A stretch of 64,000 nucleotides of DNA from positions 26,455 through 90,454 of the forward strand of contig LGRX02034638.1 in assembly GCA_001247695.2 (NCBI GenBank), read 5' to 3'. The notes below the pieces were generated by a model, which worked only from the letters and a program-made list of their open reading frames with translations, was not told the DNA's origin and searched no databases. Source of the stretch: Cymbomonas tetramitiformis (lineage: Eukaryota > Chlorophyta > Pyramimonadophyceae > Pyramimonadales > Pyramimonadaceae). Both the position numbers and the translations under genes were made by a program. Every line of letters begins with the position of its first letter. Position 1 is the first letter of the stretch. This document shows, piece by piece, positions 43,451 to 54,081 of this stretch.

Positions 43451-46400
43451 ATCAGCCAGAAAATGCCACTGAAGCAAGTGGCCAGATTGAGAGTATTTCA
43501 GAGGAAGTCCTATCCAGACTGACACTACAGTTTCAGCAGATGGATAATCCCACAGAAAACATCGCACAGATGCAATCTCAGACAGCACAGCTGAAATCGC
43601 AGAAAAAGCTGTTGCTGTATAAGGGGAAAGTCCATGGACAGAATACTCACATTTTGGTAGATCCAGGAGCCACATCATCTTTCATCGACAGACAGTTCGC
43701 TGCTCAGCTTGGTATACCTCCCACAGATTCCTCATCATTTTCAGTGGGATTGGCTGGAGGAAGCCAACTACCATGCACATCCTATCTTCCCAATGCTACA
43801 TTCACGCTGGGCAAGTATAAGGATTCAGTAGATCTCTACATCATTGACATGAAACCATTCACTGTCATTCTGGGTCAAGATTGGTTGGAGAGGAGGAATC
43901 CACATATTGACTTTCAGACCAAAAATCTGACGATCACTAGGAAGCACTCATCAGGCTCCAGTATTCGCACAGTATTGTCCAGAGTTGAGCAGACTCCAGA
44001 CTCAGATGGCCTTCCTGAAATGGAATTGGTCAGTGCCACCACTATGAGGAAACATCTCCGTCGCATTCGATCCAGTGGTTCGGCTGAAGAAGCCGTAGCA
44101 TATCTCTTTTTCCTCTCCGAGGTCGATGGTGAATTGGTCTTTGCAGCATCAGACTCAGACACCACAATGGAAGACCCCGAGGTCACAGCAGCACGTGATC
44201 AAGTGAGAGAAGACTTTTCAGACGTTTTCCAAGAGGATCTTCCGGCTGGTCATAGGCCAGAGCGGTTTGAAGGTGGATATCATAGAATCGACATCGAACC
44301 TGGACATAAGCCTCCTTCACAGCCAGTACGCACCATTCCAGCACCCATGATGGAGGAACTCAAACGGCAAATCATCAAATATGTCGAGTTGGGTATCCTT
44401 CGTCCATCATCATCGCCATATGGATGCCCAATCATTTTCGCTCCTAAGCCAGGGGGAAAGTGGAGGATGTGTTGTGATTATCGTGCCCTGAATAACATCA
44501 CTGTCAAGGACACGTATCCACTACCACCATATGACACCCTACTAGAGCAGCTGAAGGGATCAAGATGGTTCAGTAGATTTGATTTCAACCAGTTCTTTCA
44601 CCAAATCCCCATTCATCCGGATGATATACATAAAACTGCTATTCGCACCAGATACGGTTCTTATGAATGGACAGTTATGCCTTTCGGATTGACCAATGCT
44701 CCTGCAACAGCACTTCGTGTAGGAAATCGGGCATTTTTCGACTTCATCGACCAGTTCCTTGTCATATTCATGGACGACACTATCGTATACAGTCCAGATT
44801 TTGACAGTCATGTGAAGCATGTTCGACAGTTCCTCCAGCGTTGCAGAGATCACCAGTTTTTCATCAGGCCTTCCAAGGTGGAGTTGTTCGTCAAATCTAT
44901 AGATTTTATCGGACATCACATATCTGAAGCAGGCCTATCCATCATCGAAGACAGGATCAGAGCAGTCATGGCAATTCAGCCTCCAGTGTCTTATGGTCCT
45001 ACCGTTGGAAAGCAGCCTCTACGCCGTATGGCTAAAGATGGCAAGTCATCCCTTCGGTCATTCTTGGGCATGGTTGGTCAATTTAGGAGATTCATACCAA
45101 AGTTCTCCAAAGTTGCCGAACCTCTCAATCGTCTCCTTAAAGATAATGCAGAATTTGTCTGGGAATCTGAGCAGCAGCAGGCATTTGATAACCTCAAAAG
45201 TGCCATCTGTAACGCTCCAGTATTGCAGCTTCCAGATCAGAAACTGCCATCTATTTTGGAGGTCGATGGATCAGGCACACACGTTGGCCAAGTACTACTC
45301 CAGGATCAAGGAAAAGGTATGAAGCCATGTGGCTATCACAGCGTCACTCTATCCGATACACAGAGACGTTGGCCTATTCCTGAGATCGAGCTATTTGCCA
45401 TTGTGGAAGGCTTCCGATTCTTTCGCCACATCTTGTTGGGAGCTCCTGAGACTATTGTACGCTCAGATCATCAGCCACTGGTTTATTTCCAGACCAAATC
45501 CACACTGAGCCCCAAACAGGCACGGTGGTTGGACGAACTCTCTGAGTACAACTTCCGTATAGAGCACATTGCTGGCGAGAAGAATAAGGTTGCAGACGCA
45601 CTCACGCGTATCTCTGCACTTTTTGAACTTACTGATTGTCTTCATCATATGGACATCAGCGAGGTCATTCCATCTGCAGATCCTACATTCATTGCTCTTA
45701 TATCTTCTTCATCAGCTCATCAGCTACACGACATCATTATATCCGAATATGATCGTGACACATTTGCACAGACTATTTTGGCTAAGCTGACATCATCGAC
45801 TTCATCACAGTCAGTCAGCAGCTACAGCTTCGAGCTCATTCAAGGGTTGATCTATCGTAAGACCATATATGGCAGACAGCTGTACATTCCACCAACAGCT
45901 AAAGTCCCCACAGATGACGGTGAGATCACACAGCTCCGCCACATTCTTCTTCATGAGTGCCACTCAGCCACTATTTCTGGTCATGTAGGCAAAAATCGCA
46001 TGCTTCATCTTCTGCGTAGCCGATATTATTGGCCAGGAATGACAACGGCAGCTATCAAGTACATTCGGGAGTGCCCCGTTTGTCAGCGCCAGAAAACGAG
46101 GCGACACAAGCCTTATGGTCAGGCACACATACGATATTCTGTGCCTAAGACAAAATGGCTTGATGTATCTCTTGATTGGATCACTGATCTGCCTATCACC
46201 ACTAATGGGCACGACAGTATATTTGTGGTATTGTGCCAATTCTCTCATCGTTGTCATCTCATTCCCTTCAGCATGACCTGGACAGCTCAGCATACTGCTT
46301 CCATCTATATGCAGCATATCTTCAAGCTCCATGGTCTTCCGAGGAACATCATCTCAGATCGAGACCCCAGATTCACCTCTACATTCTGGCAGACACTGTG

Positions 46401-46499
46401 GAAATCTACTGGTACGAGATTGTCCATGACGTCTTCACACCATCCACAGTCAAATGCTGCCAATGAGAGAAGCCATGCCTTCATTGAGGACATCCTCAG
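43450..46499 (+). CDS. Gypsy Pol: protease, RT, RNase H, integrase (exon 1)
   Basis: First ATG at 43540, but the frame is open from 43450 directly after the Gag stop. Protease ILVDPGATSSFID. RT with FAPKPGGKWRMCCDYRALN, FSRFDFNQFFHQI and FMDD (FMDDTIVYS). RNase H with EVDGSGTHVGQVL, RWPIPEIELFA and RSDHQPL. Integrase zinc finger HECHSATISGHVG...CPVCQRQK and core D (LDVSLDWI), D (SDRDPRF), E (ANERSH) with DD35E spacing. Order RT-RNase H-IN is Ty3/Gypsy. The frame meets a stop at 46518 unless the 81-bp intron-like segment 46500-46580 is removed. Confidence 0.93.
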
Positions 46500-46580
46500 G
46501 TATTTTTCAAATTGTTGATTCATGATATGATTTCACCATCCTCTGGTTTACAAACTGATTAATAGCATTTTCATTTTCAG
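46500..46580 (+). other. 81-bp spliceosomal-type intron inside the Gypsy integrase
   Basis: CTCAG|GTATTTTTC ... TTCATTTTCAG|GTGTTG. It starts GT, ends with a pyrimidine-rich AG, is AT-rich and has in-frame stops. Removing it joins ILR to CCCND in phase and restores the standard integrase continuation to LVEFAINNTVS. Confidence 0.8.
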
Positions 46581-47310
46581 GTGTTGTTGCAATGATACTT
46601 CAGCCAATTCGTGGGAGGACAAGTTGCCTCTGGTGGAGTTTGCAATTAACAATACCGTTTCTGCATCAACTGGTTATTCACCATTTTATCTCGACTCGAT
46701 GGCGCAACCACTTTCGCCTCATGACCTGGTTATCACTATTCCGCCAGAAGCTCCTGTTCCAATACAAAGAGCTATTCGAGATCATTTTGACCAGTACTCG
46801 GCTGTTCATGCCAACGCGGTAGACAACATTTCCCGAGCAGCAGAAATTAGCCAAGCCAGATTCAATAAGACTCACATGCCTAAGCAGTTTGCAGTCGGGC
46901 AGAAAGTTCTTTTACGGACCGAGTTTATACAATGGACTGGTTTGACAGAGGCAGGCAGACACTTTAAGCAGCCATATATTGGGCCGTTCACTATTTCCAA
47001 AGTGCTTAGCCATGGACGTGCATACGAGTTAGATTTCGGAAATCTTGATATCCGTATTCATCCGGTACAGCCTGTATCCAGATTAGAGCTGTACAATGAC
47101 TCGATCCAAGCACCTTTGCCTCTGCCACAGATGATCACCGAAGAAGGGCAACCACTGTTTGAGATATCACATATACTCTCGGATAAGTTCACTAGAGGTG
47201 TCAAATACTATTTAGTACGATATGCAGGCTACGGTCCTGAGCATGACACCTGGGTCAAAGCCACAGAGCTGACCAATGCAGCAGACATTATAGCTGCCTA
47301 TGAAGGCTAA
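46581..47310 (+). CDS. Gypsy integrase C-terminus with chromodomain (exon 2)
   Basis: Continues the integrase (PLVEFAINNTVSASTGYSPF), then a basic C-terminal part (GQKVLLRTEFI, GPFTISKVL, YELDFG) and a terminal chromodomain (EISHILSDKF..., KYYLVRYAGYGPEHDTWVKA) of about 50 residues. Chromodomains bind methylated histone tails and steer integration to heterochromatin in chromoviruses. Stop TAA at 47308-47310. Confidence 0.92.
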
Positions 47311-48358
47311 CCATTATATTAAGCCTTATGCCCTTACTTCTTGTAATATATACTAATACATATCGATCATCTATATAACCTTGCTCTTAATGTTTATCAT
47401 TATGTTGCATTGAAGCGGAAATTGATCCTTCCTTGCTAAAGGTGTAGTGAGCCTTGTTCAAAATCATACCCTTGCACAGATACGCACACATGCGAGATAT
47501 CATATCTGTGGATAAATAAAAACTGCTAAATGCTACCTTTGCCAAAACCGTGGTTTGTCATCGGATTCTTGGCCAGTCATCCGAAACTACCGGAGACATC
47601 GACTGAGGTAGACGGAGTTGTGATCCTAAGTTGTGCTTGACAAACATAACTAAATAAATTTCACATTAGTACGTGGCGAATTCATTCTCACTCATCGCGA
47701 TAGATGTTCGTCAAAGCGTGCGTACTGGACAAAAATATTGAGGAGTTGAGCAGACCGGTAAAGGATTATAAGTCCAATTCCGTTAAGCAGGGCCGCTCCG
47801 TTTGCATTAAAACAAGCCCCTTTGTTCGTTTATTATCGAAATCGGGCTCCCCATCACCGCCTAGGATCCTCCAAAGTAGCTTAAGGAGGGGAGGAAGAGT
47901 TGGGTGCACTATATTAGGCCGAGAATCGTTCGAATATAATTCGTTATAATCGTGGGATCATCGATCGCGCAAAGGCGACGACGGCTAGCGCAAATAATCC
48001 GTAACGTAGACTTCGGATGCTTTGAATCGTCTAGCACATACATGATAACGTGTGGATCAATCAGTAATCCAGCGTAGGATTGTATCGCGAAAACGCTCTT
48101 CATTGAACCTTGGAACGTCACTCAACGATACGATTTCCGGAAAGGTGGGCTACATCCTAAGGACTGTATGGCTAAATGCCTAAGGTGAGGGACTAAAGTG
48201 GACTCAGTTCCCCCCAATAACCTAAAAACACCATGAGGGACGCCTCAAATCGGTGTAAGAAGACTGGTACCAGCAAGAAGCGACAACAACAAAGACATCA
48301 AAGACATATACAAAGGTATGCCCGTTGTGAGGTCACAACTCTCTTAAGAGGGGAGATC
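47311..48358 (+). other. Gypsy 3' untranslated region
   Basis: 1.05 kb without a recognisable gene. An 81-codon frame at 47704-47949 is not identified. It ends with the purine-rich tract TTAAGAGGGGAGATC at 48344-48358, immediately before the 3' LTR, fitting a polypurine tract. Confidence 0.65.
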
Positions 48359-48965
48359 TGTCAGGGTTATGACCGATGACATATGTGTCATACATGTCAT
48401 ACGTGTCATACATGTCATACCATGTCATGCCATGTCATGTCATGTCATGTCATGTCATATATTATTATGACAGTCGACAGTATGGTCGATCATGACTGTA
48501 CAGGTCGAGTCGCGTCATACATTTATGACAGTCGTCAGTACGGTCGACGATGACTGTACATGTCGCCAGATGATTATGTCACATCATCAGGCATCCCTGT
48601 CATCGAGAGTTCGTACTCCGAACTCGAAGATGATAGAGCAAAGATACATCTTGTCGATTCTTCAAGAACCATCTTTCGCTTTAGCATGCACGGAACATGC
48701 ATGCACAGCACGAACGAACTAGTCGTTTATACAATGCTGGTCGTTCAACCTACGTCTCGGGTTCACAACCCAATGGCGGTACCATCTAAGATGATGGGAG
48801 ACGTAGGTACTTAAGTGAGGAAGCGTTGTGCTTCAGCAGCTGAAGATTCATAGACTGCACTCACAAACCCGCACATACGTTCACTTGTGTATGCTGTTCA
48901 ACTGCACAGTGATTATTGATAATATTGAATATTATAACAGGGCTTGCATAGCTCAGCCCTTAAGA
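48359..48965 (+). repeat. Gypsy 3' LTR
   Basis: Matches 38386-38982 apart from about 10 extra bases in the CATGTCAT repeat and a few substitutions. Followed by CTGCA. Confidence 0.93.
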
Positions 48966-49090
48966 CTGCAAGACAATTGCAGCTAAGGTCTAGACTAGCT
49001 CACTCAATAGTCGGTGGCGATGTGGCCGCGTATTCACTAAGTGGTGGCGGCGGTCTCCTCGAAGATGTCGAGGGGCATCCAGACGACGCA

Positions 49091-49516
49091 TCAACCAACT
49101 CTTGTGCGGTGCCAAAGCCAAAAGTAGCCTAGCACCACCAGAGCGAATGCGTCGATGAGAAGGGGTTGGGGAGGTGGAAGGTGAAAAATGCGGTAAGGGA
49201 ACGTGATCGAGGTCATGGGGAGGAACTCGAAAGGGATGATGGAGAGGGGCGAAGTGGGCGTGGCAACATCACCACACACCACTAGATGGTGAAGAGGTGG
49301 GGTGCAAGGCGAGGGCGAAGGGAGTGGAGGGACGAAGTCGAAGGAGTCAAAGCACTCGTTGTTGATGGCGAACGCGATGGACTCGAGCTTGGTGCTTGGT
49401 GTGTAAGCACCACCAGGCACCACCAGACCACAGTCAAAGGGAAGATGTTGTCGTCGAAGCAAGTCCAGTGCAGACCGAACTGCGGCCATGCGCGCACGCT
49501 GGCGTAGCGAGGCCAT
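49091..49516 (-). CDS. Element A internal ORF (unknown protein)
   Basis: 141 codons on the minus strand. It shares an N-terminal core ARMAAVRS..., GLVV(P/S)GGAY(T/A)P with the ORF of element B (55708-56244) and a hydrophobic C-terminal AFALVVL segment. I do not recognise the family; conservation between two copies with diverged surroundings hints at coding or at shared descent only. Upstream (49580-49885), two tandem copies of a roughly 175-bp module (AAATTCGACGAGGAA, TCAAAAACG) are present. Confidence 0.45.
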   Translation of the reverse strand: MASLRQRARMAAVRSALDLLRRQHLPFDCGLVVPGGAYTPSTKLESIAFAINNECFDSFDFVPPLPSPSPCTPPLHHLVVCGDVATPTSPLSIIPFEFLPMTSITFPYRIFHLPPPQPLLIDAFALVVLGYFWLWHRTRVG

Positions 49517-50144
49517 GATGTCTGCGGCTGCAAAATCTGGAAGGCGCGTCGATAGGGTTTCGTGGGTGAAAGGTAATTCCTCGAAAAATTAACCAAATCA
49601 AGCGATGGAGAAGTCAAATTGGGGTGAAATTCGACGAGGAAGACGGAGGTCAAGTCAAAAACGTCGTGCGGTAACTCGTATTCACTCCAGAAGAGGTGCT
49701 GCCGGTCAGAAAGTTGAGTGGACGTTTGGGTCGATGGCGATAACGCAACTTTTCGCAAAATTAACGGAATCGGACGATGTAGGGGCCAAATTAGGGTAAA
49801 ATTCGACGAGGAAAACGGTGGTGACATCAAAAACGCCGTACGGTAAACCAGTTATCCGGCAGCAGAGGCGCTGCTGGCCAGAGTGTTGAAGGACGTTGGG
49901 GAGACATGCCTGGAACGAAGTAGGATGCCAGAATTTCGACAAAGTTGTAACGGATAAGAACGGATGAGAACGGATAAGTAAACCACCAATCACAAACGGT
50001 AGGCGGAGCACTTGAACGGGCAAAGACGGTAACGGAGATGTCGAGCCCACTCAGTTGACGGATAAGAACGGATTAGAATCGGCTTTGAGGCCGAAGCGAG
50101 CTGAATGTAGTGAGCACCACTAGCGCGGTACGGGACCGATAACC

Positions 50145-50396
50145 TTATAGAAAGGATGATCTGACTATATATTTGTAACGGGTAAATATATAGACAGTGA
50201 AACACAGAAAACACGCAGGGCCGGGTGCTCGGAACGGTGATAACATAAAACTGAAGAGTTAGCAATAACGGAGGCTAACTAGCAGGTCACGGATCGGTGT
50301 CACGGCTATGGGTGTCACATGTCACACACACGGCGAGGGGTGAAACAGGGAGAAGCAGGCCCCCATACAGTGGGGGGGGAATCAGCTTCCCCGTGA
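50145..50396 (-). repeat. Element A LTR (right copy)
   Basis: Partner of 37993-38246. Followed by target duplication ATTCA at 50397-50401. Confidence 0.88.
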
Positions 50397-50401
50397 ATTC
50401 A

Positions 50402-50802
50402 CCTTCATTTTGTAGAACTTAAAGAAATTTTGAAAGAAAGAAAAAATAACTTTAAGAACACAAGTTCATTGTTTAGAATCAATATGATAAATCTTGTGGA
50501 AAGGATTGAAAACTTGCCTATTGAAATTCAAGAAGAAATTTATAAACGAAAATATCAATTGGAAATCAAGGATGTATGTAATGAACTTAATTAACGAAAT
50601 GATTTGTAATACACCGTTACATACAAGAGTGTTCAAACCTATGCTAAGAGAATTTGTCGAGAACAATTCCGAGTGGACAAATGGTTTTTTACTAAGGAAA
50701 GAAGAAGATTTATCGGATAATAACTATGAGGCATTCGAAGATTATATGGAAGTAAAATTGTTTAGGTATTACTTCTTTAAGATGAAGCGAGGTGATACAT
50801 TA
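50402..50802 (+). pseudogene. AT-rich virus-like ORF, 5' part, interrupted by element C
   Basis: A strongly AT-rich frame begins around ATG 50485 (MINLVERIENLPIEIQEEI, an F-box-like LP...I..I start) and, after a frame change near 50580, continues NLINEMICNTPL... and FENYMEVKLF-type sequence (frame 50494-50853). Element C inserted at CATTA (50798-50802). The frame resumes after 53783 (HKRLSLPHQYR...). Codon use is unlike the GC-rich surroundings. It resembles small genes of polinton-like viruses, virophages and large algal viruses; the exact family is unknown. Confidence 0.55.
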
Positions 50803-51062
50803 TACTGGAATATCCCGGTTCACGGATATCAGACAGTCCTTGAACCAATATAGACAAACTCTCATAAGAAATAAACCCTAAGCTGGATATACCCGGAACG
50901 GTCACGGAGTCGGAACGGTCTCGAGTCTAGCTACCTGTGACACTCGGTGTGTCACAGCACAGGCTTGCGGATCAGTCACGGTCCAGTGTTGGCTACCTAG
51001 GAATCTGTCATAGGGGCCTGCACCGGGACTCCCGGTCAGGGCTGCCTATACAGATTTCAGCA
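50803..51062 (-). repeat. Element C LTR, left copy
   Basis: TACTGGAATATCCCGG ... CAGATTTCAGCA on the + strand. Contains GGAACGGTC repeats and a TGTGACACTCGGTGTGTCACA inverted repeat. Confidence 0.88.
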
Positions 51063-51387
51063 CACCACCCCAGCACTGTGGGTGGTGACTGACAGGTAAG
51101 TCAGAGAAGTTAAGACAAGTTAGGGCAGGAGCTAGGGTGACAGACCTAACTGCTAATCAAACTGTGCAATTCTGAAACATAAATTTGAACCCTCTAGCTA
51201 GCACAAGTGCAGAAACCTACGGGCAAGGAGCTCCCGCTAAACAACTGAAAGGCACTGTGTAAGCAAACCAGATTGAAGATTGTAGATGTCAAAGCAAAGC
51301 ATAAACCGAATTGAAGACCATGTTGAGGTCAAAGTACATCTCAGTACACCATCAGAAAGTGGTGCACTGCCAGAGCCAGAAGGAAAG

Positions 51388-51999
51388 CTACTCGGGGTCA
51401 AAGTCCAGAGGGGCACCGTCACCACAATGTCCACGGTAGTAGCTTGCAGCACTGCTCTCCAGTGGGTCAGGCGGCCGGTGAACCACCGTCGCAGCACCCA
51501 GGGAGTGCAGTATTGCATCCAGAGTGACGGGGTCTAGCTCGGATATACCAGGGTAGATGCACAAATCCACCCTGCATAGCACAGGCTGCGGTGCAGCCCG
51601 ACCCGATACCTGCAAAGAGTCGATGTCATTGGCCGCCGTGTAGGCGGCAGCTCCCACACCCATGATCGAGATGAAAAGGATAAGGGAGAGAAAGTAAGGA
51701 AACCCCCACGGGCCCGCGTGTGCGGGGAAGCCCCATGGCGGCTTGCCACATCCGTAGGTGCGGGACGCACCACCAGACTCAGGCATGTGGGCTGCGGGCT
51801 CCGACGCATGATTGGCCGAGATGGCCGGAGCCCGCGGCTTGACGGCGAAGCTGCCGTCCGCAAAATCCTCGTAGTCGTCGGTGTCGTAGCCGGTCAAGTC
51901 AACCGGCTCAACCGCGGCGTGGTGGACAGTCTCCACAACCCCCGCGAACTCACCGCCTGACTTCTCCGTAGTGGTCACCGGTGTCGATTGAAGGGACAC
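51388..51999 (-). CDS. Element C ORF2 (unknown, one hydrophobic segment)
   Basis: 203 codons. Asp/Glu-rich N-terminal part (GYDTDDYEDFADGSF) and a hydrophobic stretch around FPYFLSLILFISIMGVGAAA that could be a membrane segment. It lies downstream of the Gag-like ORF on the same strand. Function not recognised; it may be the C-terminal part of a frameshifted polyprotein. Confidence 0.4.
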   Translation of the reverse strand: MSLQSTPVTTTEKSGGEFAGVVETVHHAAVEPVDLTGYDTDDYEDFADGSFAVKPRAPAISANHASEPAAHMPESGGASRTYGCGKPPWGFPAHAGPWGFPYFLSLILFISIMGVGAAAYTAANDIDSLQVSGRAAPQPVLCRVDLCIYPGISELDPVTLDAILHSLGAATVVHRPPDPLESSAASYYRGHCGDGAPLDFDPE

Positions 52000-52298
52000 G
52001 GGTGAGCCGTAGCCGTAGAGCTCAAGGAGCTATTTCTCATTCTCCAATACAGGCATAGCAGGGGCCGGCACGGCGGATGCCGATGCCGCCGCACCACCTG
52101 CCGGAACCTGCTCCTCCGGTGTGATACCCGCGCCTGCAGGGTCACACACCAGAGCCGAAGCCTGCGCCGCAATGCCCCCAGGCGGCGGGAATGAGGCGTG
52201 AGTGTACTGTACCTTAGGCTCTACCGCCGCGTTGATCTCCGCCGCGAGGTCGTCCAGCCGCTGCAGGATGTCGTCGCCGGACGTCCCCGCCACCGGTG

Positions 52299-53291
52299 TC
52301 ACCGTGTCAACGGAGAAGCCGTAGGCCGACACGTCGATGCCTCCCACAACGCCCCCGCACAGCACCGTTGGCGGACCGAACGCACCTTGACCGCGGCGTA
52401 GAACACCGGGTCAAGCCGGCTGTAGAGGCTGAGCTTCCTGGTGGCCTCGGTGAGGGTCCAGTCGGCGGCCTTGTTATCCCGCACCAAAAGTTGTTCCCGA
52501 GCCAAAATCGGCTGCGGGTCAACGTTTGCGGGATAACTAAGCGCGGCATGCTCCTGCTGGAAGGACTCCCGCAACGCCACCGGTACGCTGCGCTTCACGA
52601 TGTCCACCAGCGCACGCCGTCCATCTCGGTCGGCAGACGTGTCCGTACCCGTAAGCCAGACGTGGGCGTTGCTGTGCTTCTCGATGATAAGCCCAAGCAC
52701 GTCGTACAGCAGGGCGTTCACCTTGCCCACCACCAGAGCCTGGGGGTCGTCAAGGTCGAACGAGACGAGGTCTAGCCCAGCGGACTCAAACTCCGTACGC
52801 AGCTGAACCACCACATCGGAGAGGAGACCCGCGTCAGTAGTGCCGCTGAAATAATGCTTCTTGTCGCCAAGGATATCCTCGCGGATACCCTTGGCCCATG
52901 TCCGATGGAGCCGCCCCTTGTAGACCTCGTCCACAAGCTTGGACTGCTCCTGCAGATACTTCCTCGTCGCAACGTCGGCGTCGGTGTTGGAAGCAGGGTC
53001 GGGGTTCGTAACAACCGGTGATCTAGCCGTCGGCGTGTTGCGAACCGCGTCAGTGAGCCTCAGCGAGGCGTCGATGTCGGAGTCCCTCGTGAGGGACCGT
53101 TTTGCTATAGTGGATACACCCATAACTCTGAAAGCCTGATGGGAGATGGTACGCTGGGGCGCGTTCGGGTAATGTCGTGGGGAAGATGCGACGCCAACGG
53201 AAAGAGCGGCAGAGCCATGCGAGCGAGGGGCACTGGAAGACGTCGTCGAGGTCGAAGGTGCTGCAGCCACCAGCCCAAAAATCGGTAGCAA
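52299..53291 (-). CDS. Element C Gag-like ORF
   Basis: 330 codons. The central part (VARKYLQEQ-like, LHRTWAKGIREDILG, VWLTGTDTSADRDGRRAL) resembles the capsid portion of algal Copia Gag, where a DG(R/H)(R/G)A(L/W) segment precedes the helical core; the window's own Copia Gag has DGHGAWLEL at the same place. No CCHC knuckle in this frame. A further frame 52030-52365 continues an Ala/Pro-rich tail. Probably packages element RNA. Confidence 0.5.
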   Translation of the reverse strand: MLPIFGLVAAAPSTSTTSSSAPRSHGSAALSVGVASSPRHYPNAPQRTISHQAFRVMGVSTIAKRSLTRDSDIDASLRLTDAVRNTPTARSPVVTNPDPASNTDADVATRKYLQEQSKLVDEVYKGRLHRTWAKGIREDILGDKKHYFSGTTDAGLLSDVVVQLRTEFESAGLDLVSFDLDDPQALVVGKVNALLYDVLGLIIEKHSNAHVWLTGTDTSADRDGRRALVDIVKRSVPVALRESFQQEHAALSYPANVDPQPILAREQLLVRDNKAADWTLTEATRKLSLYSRLDPVFYAAVKVRSVRQRCCAGALWEASTCRPTASPLTR

Positions 53292-53518
53292 GCGGGATCA
53301 GGGCAAGCGGAATACCGTAAATGAACTTTGCGCCAACGAAGCCCGGTCCAGGTCGAATCCCCATAGCTGCGGCCCAAGGACGCTCACCGCAAACCGCTCA
53401 TCTCAAAAACCCCGTGCGTACCCAAACGCGCCGTCGCGCACCACCTCTCCAAGCGGCTGCCTTAGCCAATCATGGCCAAATTAGCTGTGGAAAAATAGCG
53501 TGGAATGGGTCCACGACC

Positions 53519-53778
53519 TACTGGAATATCCCGGTTCACGGATATCAGACAGTCCTGGAACCAATATAGACAAACTCTCATAAGAAATAAACCCTAAGCT
53601 GGATATACCCGGAACGGTCACGGAGTCGGAACGGTCTCGAGTCTAGCTACCTGTGACACTCGGTGTGTCACAGCACAGGCTTGCGGATCAGTCACGGTCC
53701 AGTGTTGGCTACCTAGGAATCTGTCATAGGGGCCTGCACCGGGACTCCCGGTCAGGGCTGCCTATACAGATTTCAGCA
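53519..53778 (-). repeat. Element C LTR, right copy (5' LTR on minus strand)
   Basis: Nearly identical to 50803-51062. Flanked by CATTA at 53779-53783. Confidence 0.88.
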
Positions 53779-53783
53779 CATTA

Positions 53784-54012
53784 TATTATATCGGGCATAA
53801 GAGACTAAGTTTGCCTCATCAATATAGAACGGCAAGAAGCTACTTCAACCGTGTCGGACACGATTTTTTTGACGCCGAAACGGATAATCCGATTGTGTTT
53901 AACTTAACACCGGAGAACACTGATAAAACTAAAAGAACTTTGCAAAATCAATAAACTAAAAGTGAGTGGAAGAAAACAAGAATTGATACAAAGACTTATC
54001 AAACTTCCATAA
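53784..54012 (+). pseudogene. Virus-like ORF, 3' part with SAP motif
   Basis: Continuation of the AT-rich ORF cut by element C. The last 26 codons (53933-54012) read LKELCKINKL then SGRKQELIQRLIKLP and TAA: a SAP motif, a small helix-turn-helix that binds DNA and is common at the ends of viral proteins. A frame change near 53930 separates it from the preceding frame (NPIVFNLTPEN...). Confidence 0.55.
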
Positions 54013-54081
54013 ACATTCACCATAATAGTTTGTCCGCAAAATATCCATTTGAATTCCTTTTATGTCTATCTTTATTATGTC

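Larger units (their letters stand above)
38386..48965 (+). mobile_element. Ty3/Gypsy chromodomain retrotransposon (chromovirus-like)
   Basis: LTRs of 597 bp (38386-38982) and 607 bp (48359-48965) start TGTCAGGG and end CCCTTAAGA. Perfect target duplication CTGCA at 38381-38385 and 48966-48970. Order: long AT-rich leader, Gag with CCHC, protease, RT, RNase H, integrase, chromodomain: the Ty3/Gypsy order. All catalytic motifs are intact and the LTRs are almost identical (a short tandem-repeat length difference plus a few substitutions), so the copy looks young. It is nested inside element A. Confidence 0.95.
37993..50396 (-). mobile_element. Small non-autonomous LTR element 'A', interrupted by a Gypsy element
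   Basis: Two nearly identical 252-254 bp LTRs at 37993-38246 and 50145-50396 flank 38247-50144. Perfect target duplication ATTCA at 37988-37992 and 50397-50401. Removing the nested Gypsy element (38386-48965 plus one CTGCA) leaves an internal region of about 1.3 kb. Read on the minus strand, the LTR starts TCACGGGGA, is followed by a GGTTATCGGTCCCG primer-site-like sequence, and the 3' LTR is preceded by GGGGTGAGGTGGTG (polypurine-like). Its internal ORF and LTR ends match element B, so both belong to one TRIM-like family. Confidence 0.85.
50803..53778 (-). mobile_element. LTR element 'C' (2.98 kb, gag-only, non-autonomous)
   Basis: Two almost identical 260-bp LTRs (50803-51062 and 53519-53778) with perfect target duplication CATTA (50798-50802 and 53779-53783). 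The coding strand is minus: the LTR reads TGCTGAAATC ... TTCCAGTA and is followed by GGTCGTGGACCCATT, again a GGT...GG.CCC primer site. Internal ORFs are Gag-like; no protease, integrase or RT is present, so it depends on another element. Confidence 0.88.

Noticed and set aside
47704..47949. Possible accessory gene downstream of Gypsy pol
   Set aside because: 81 codons, low complexity and no recognisable motif; treated as 3' untranslated region.
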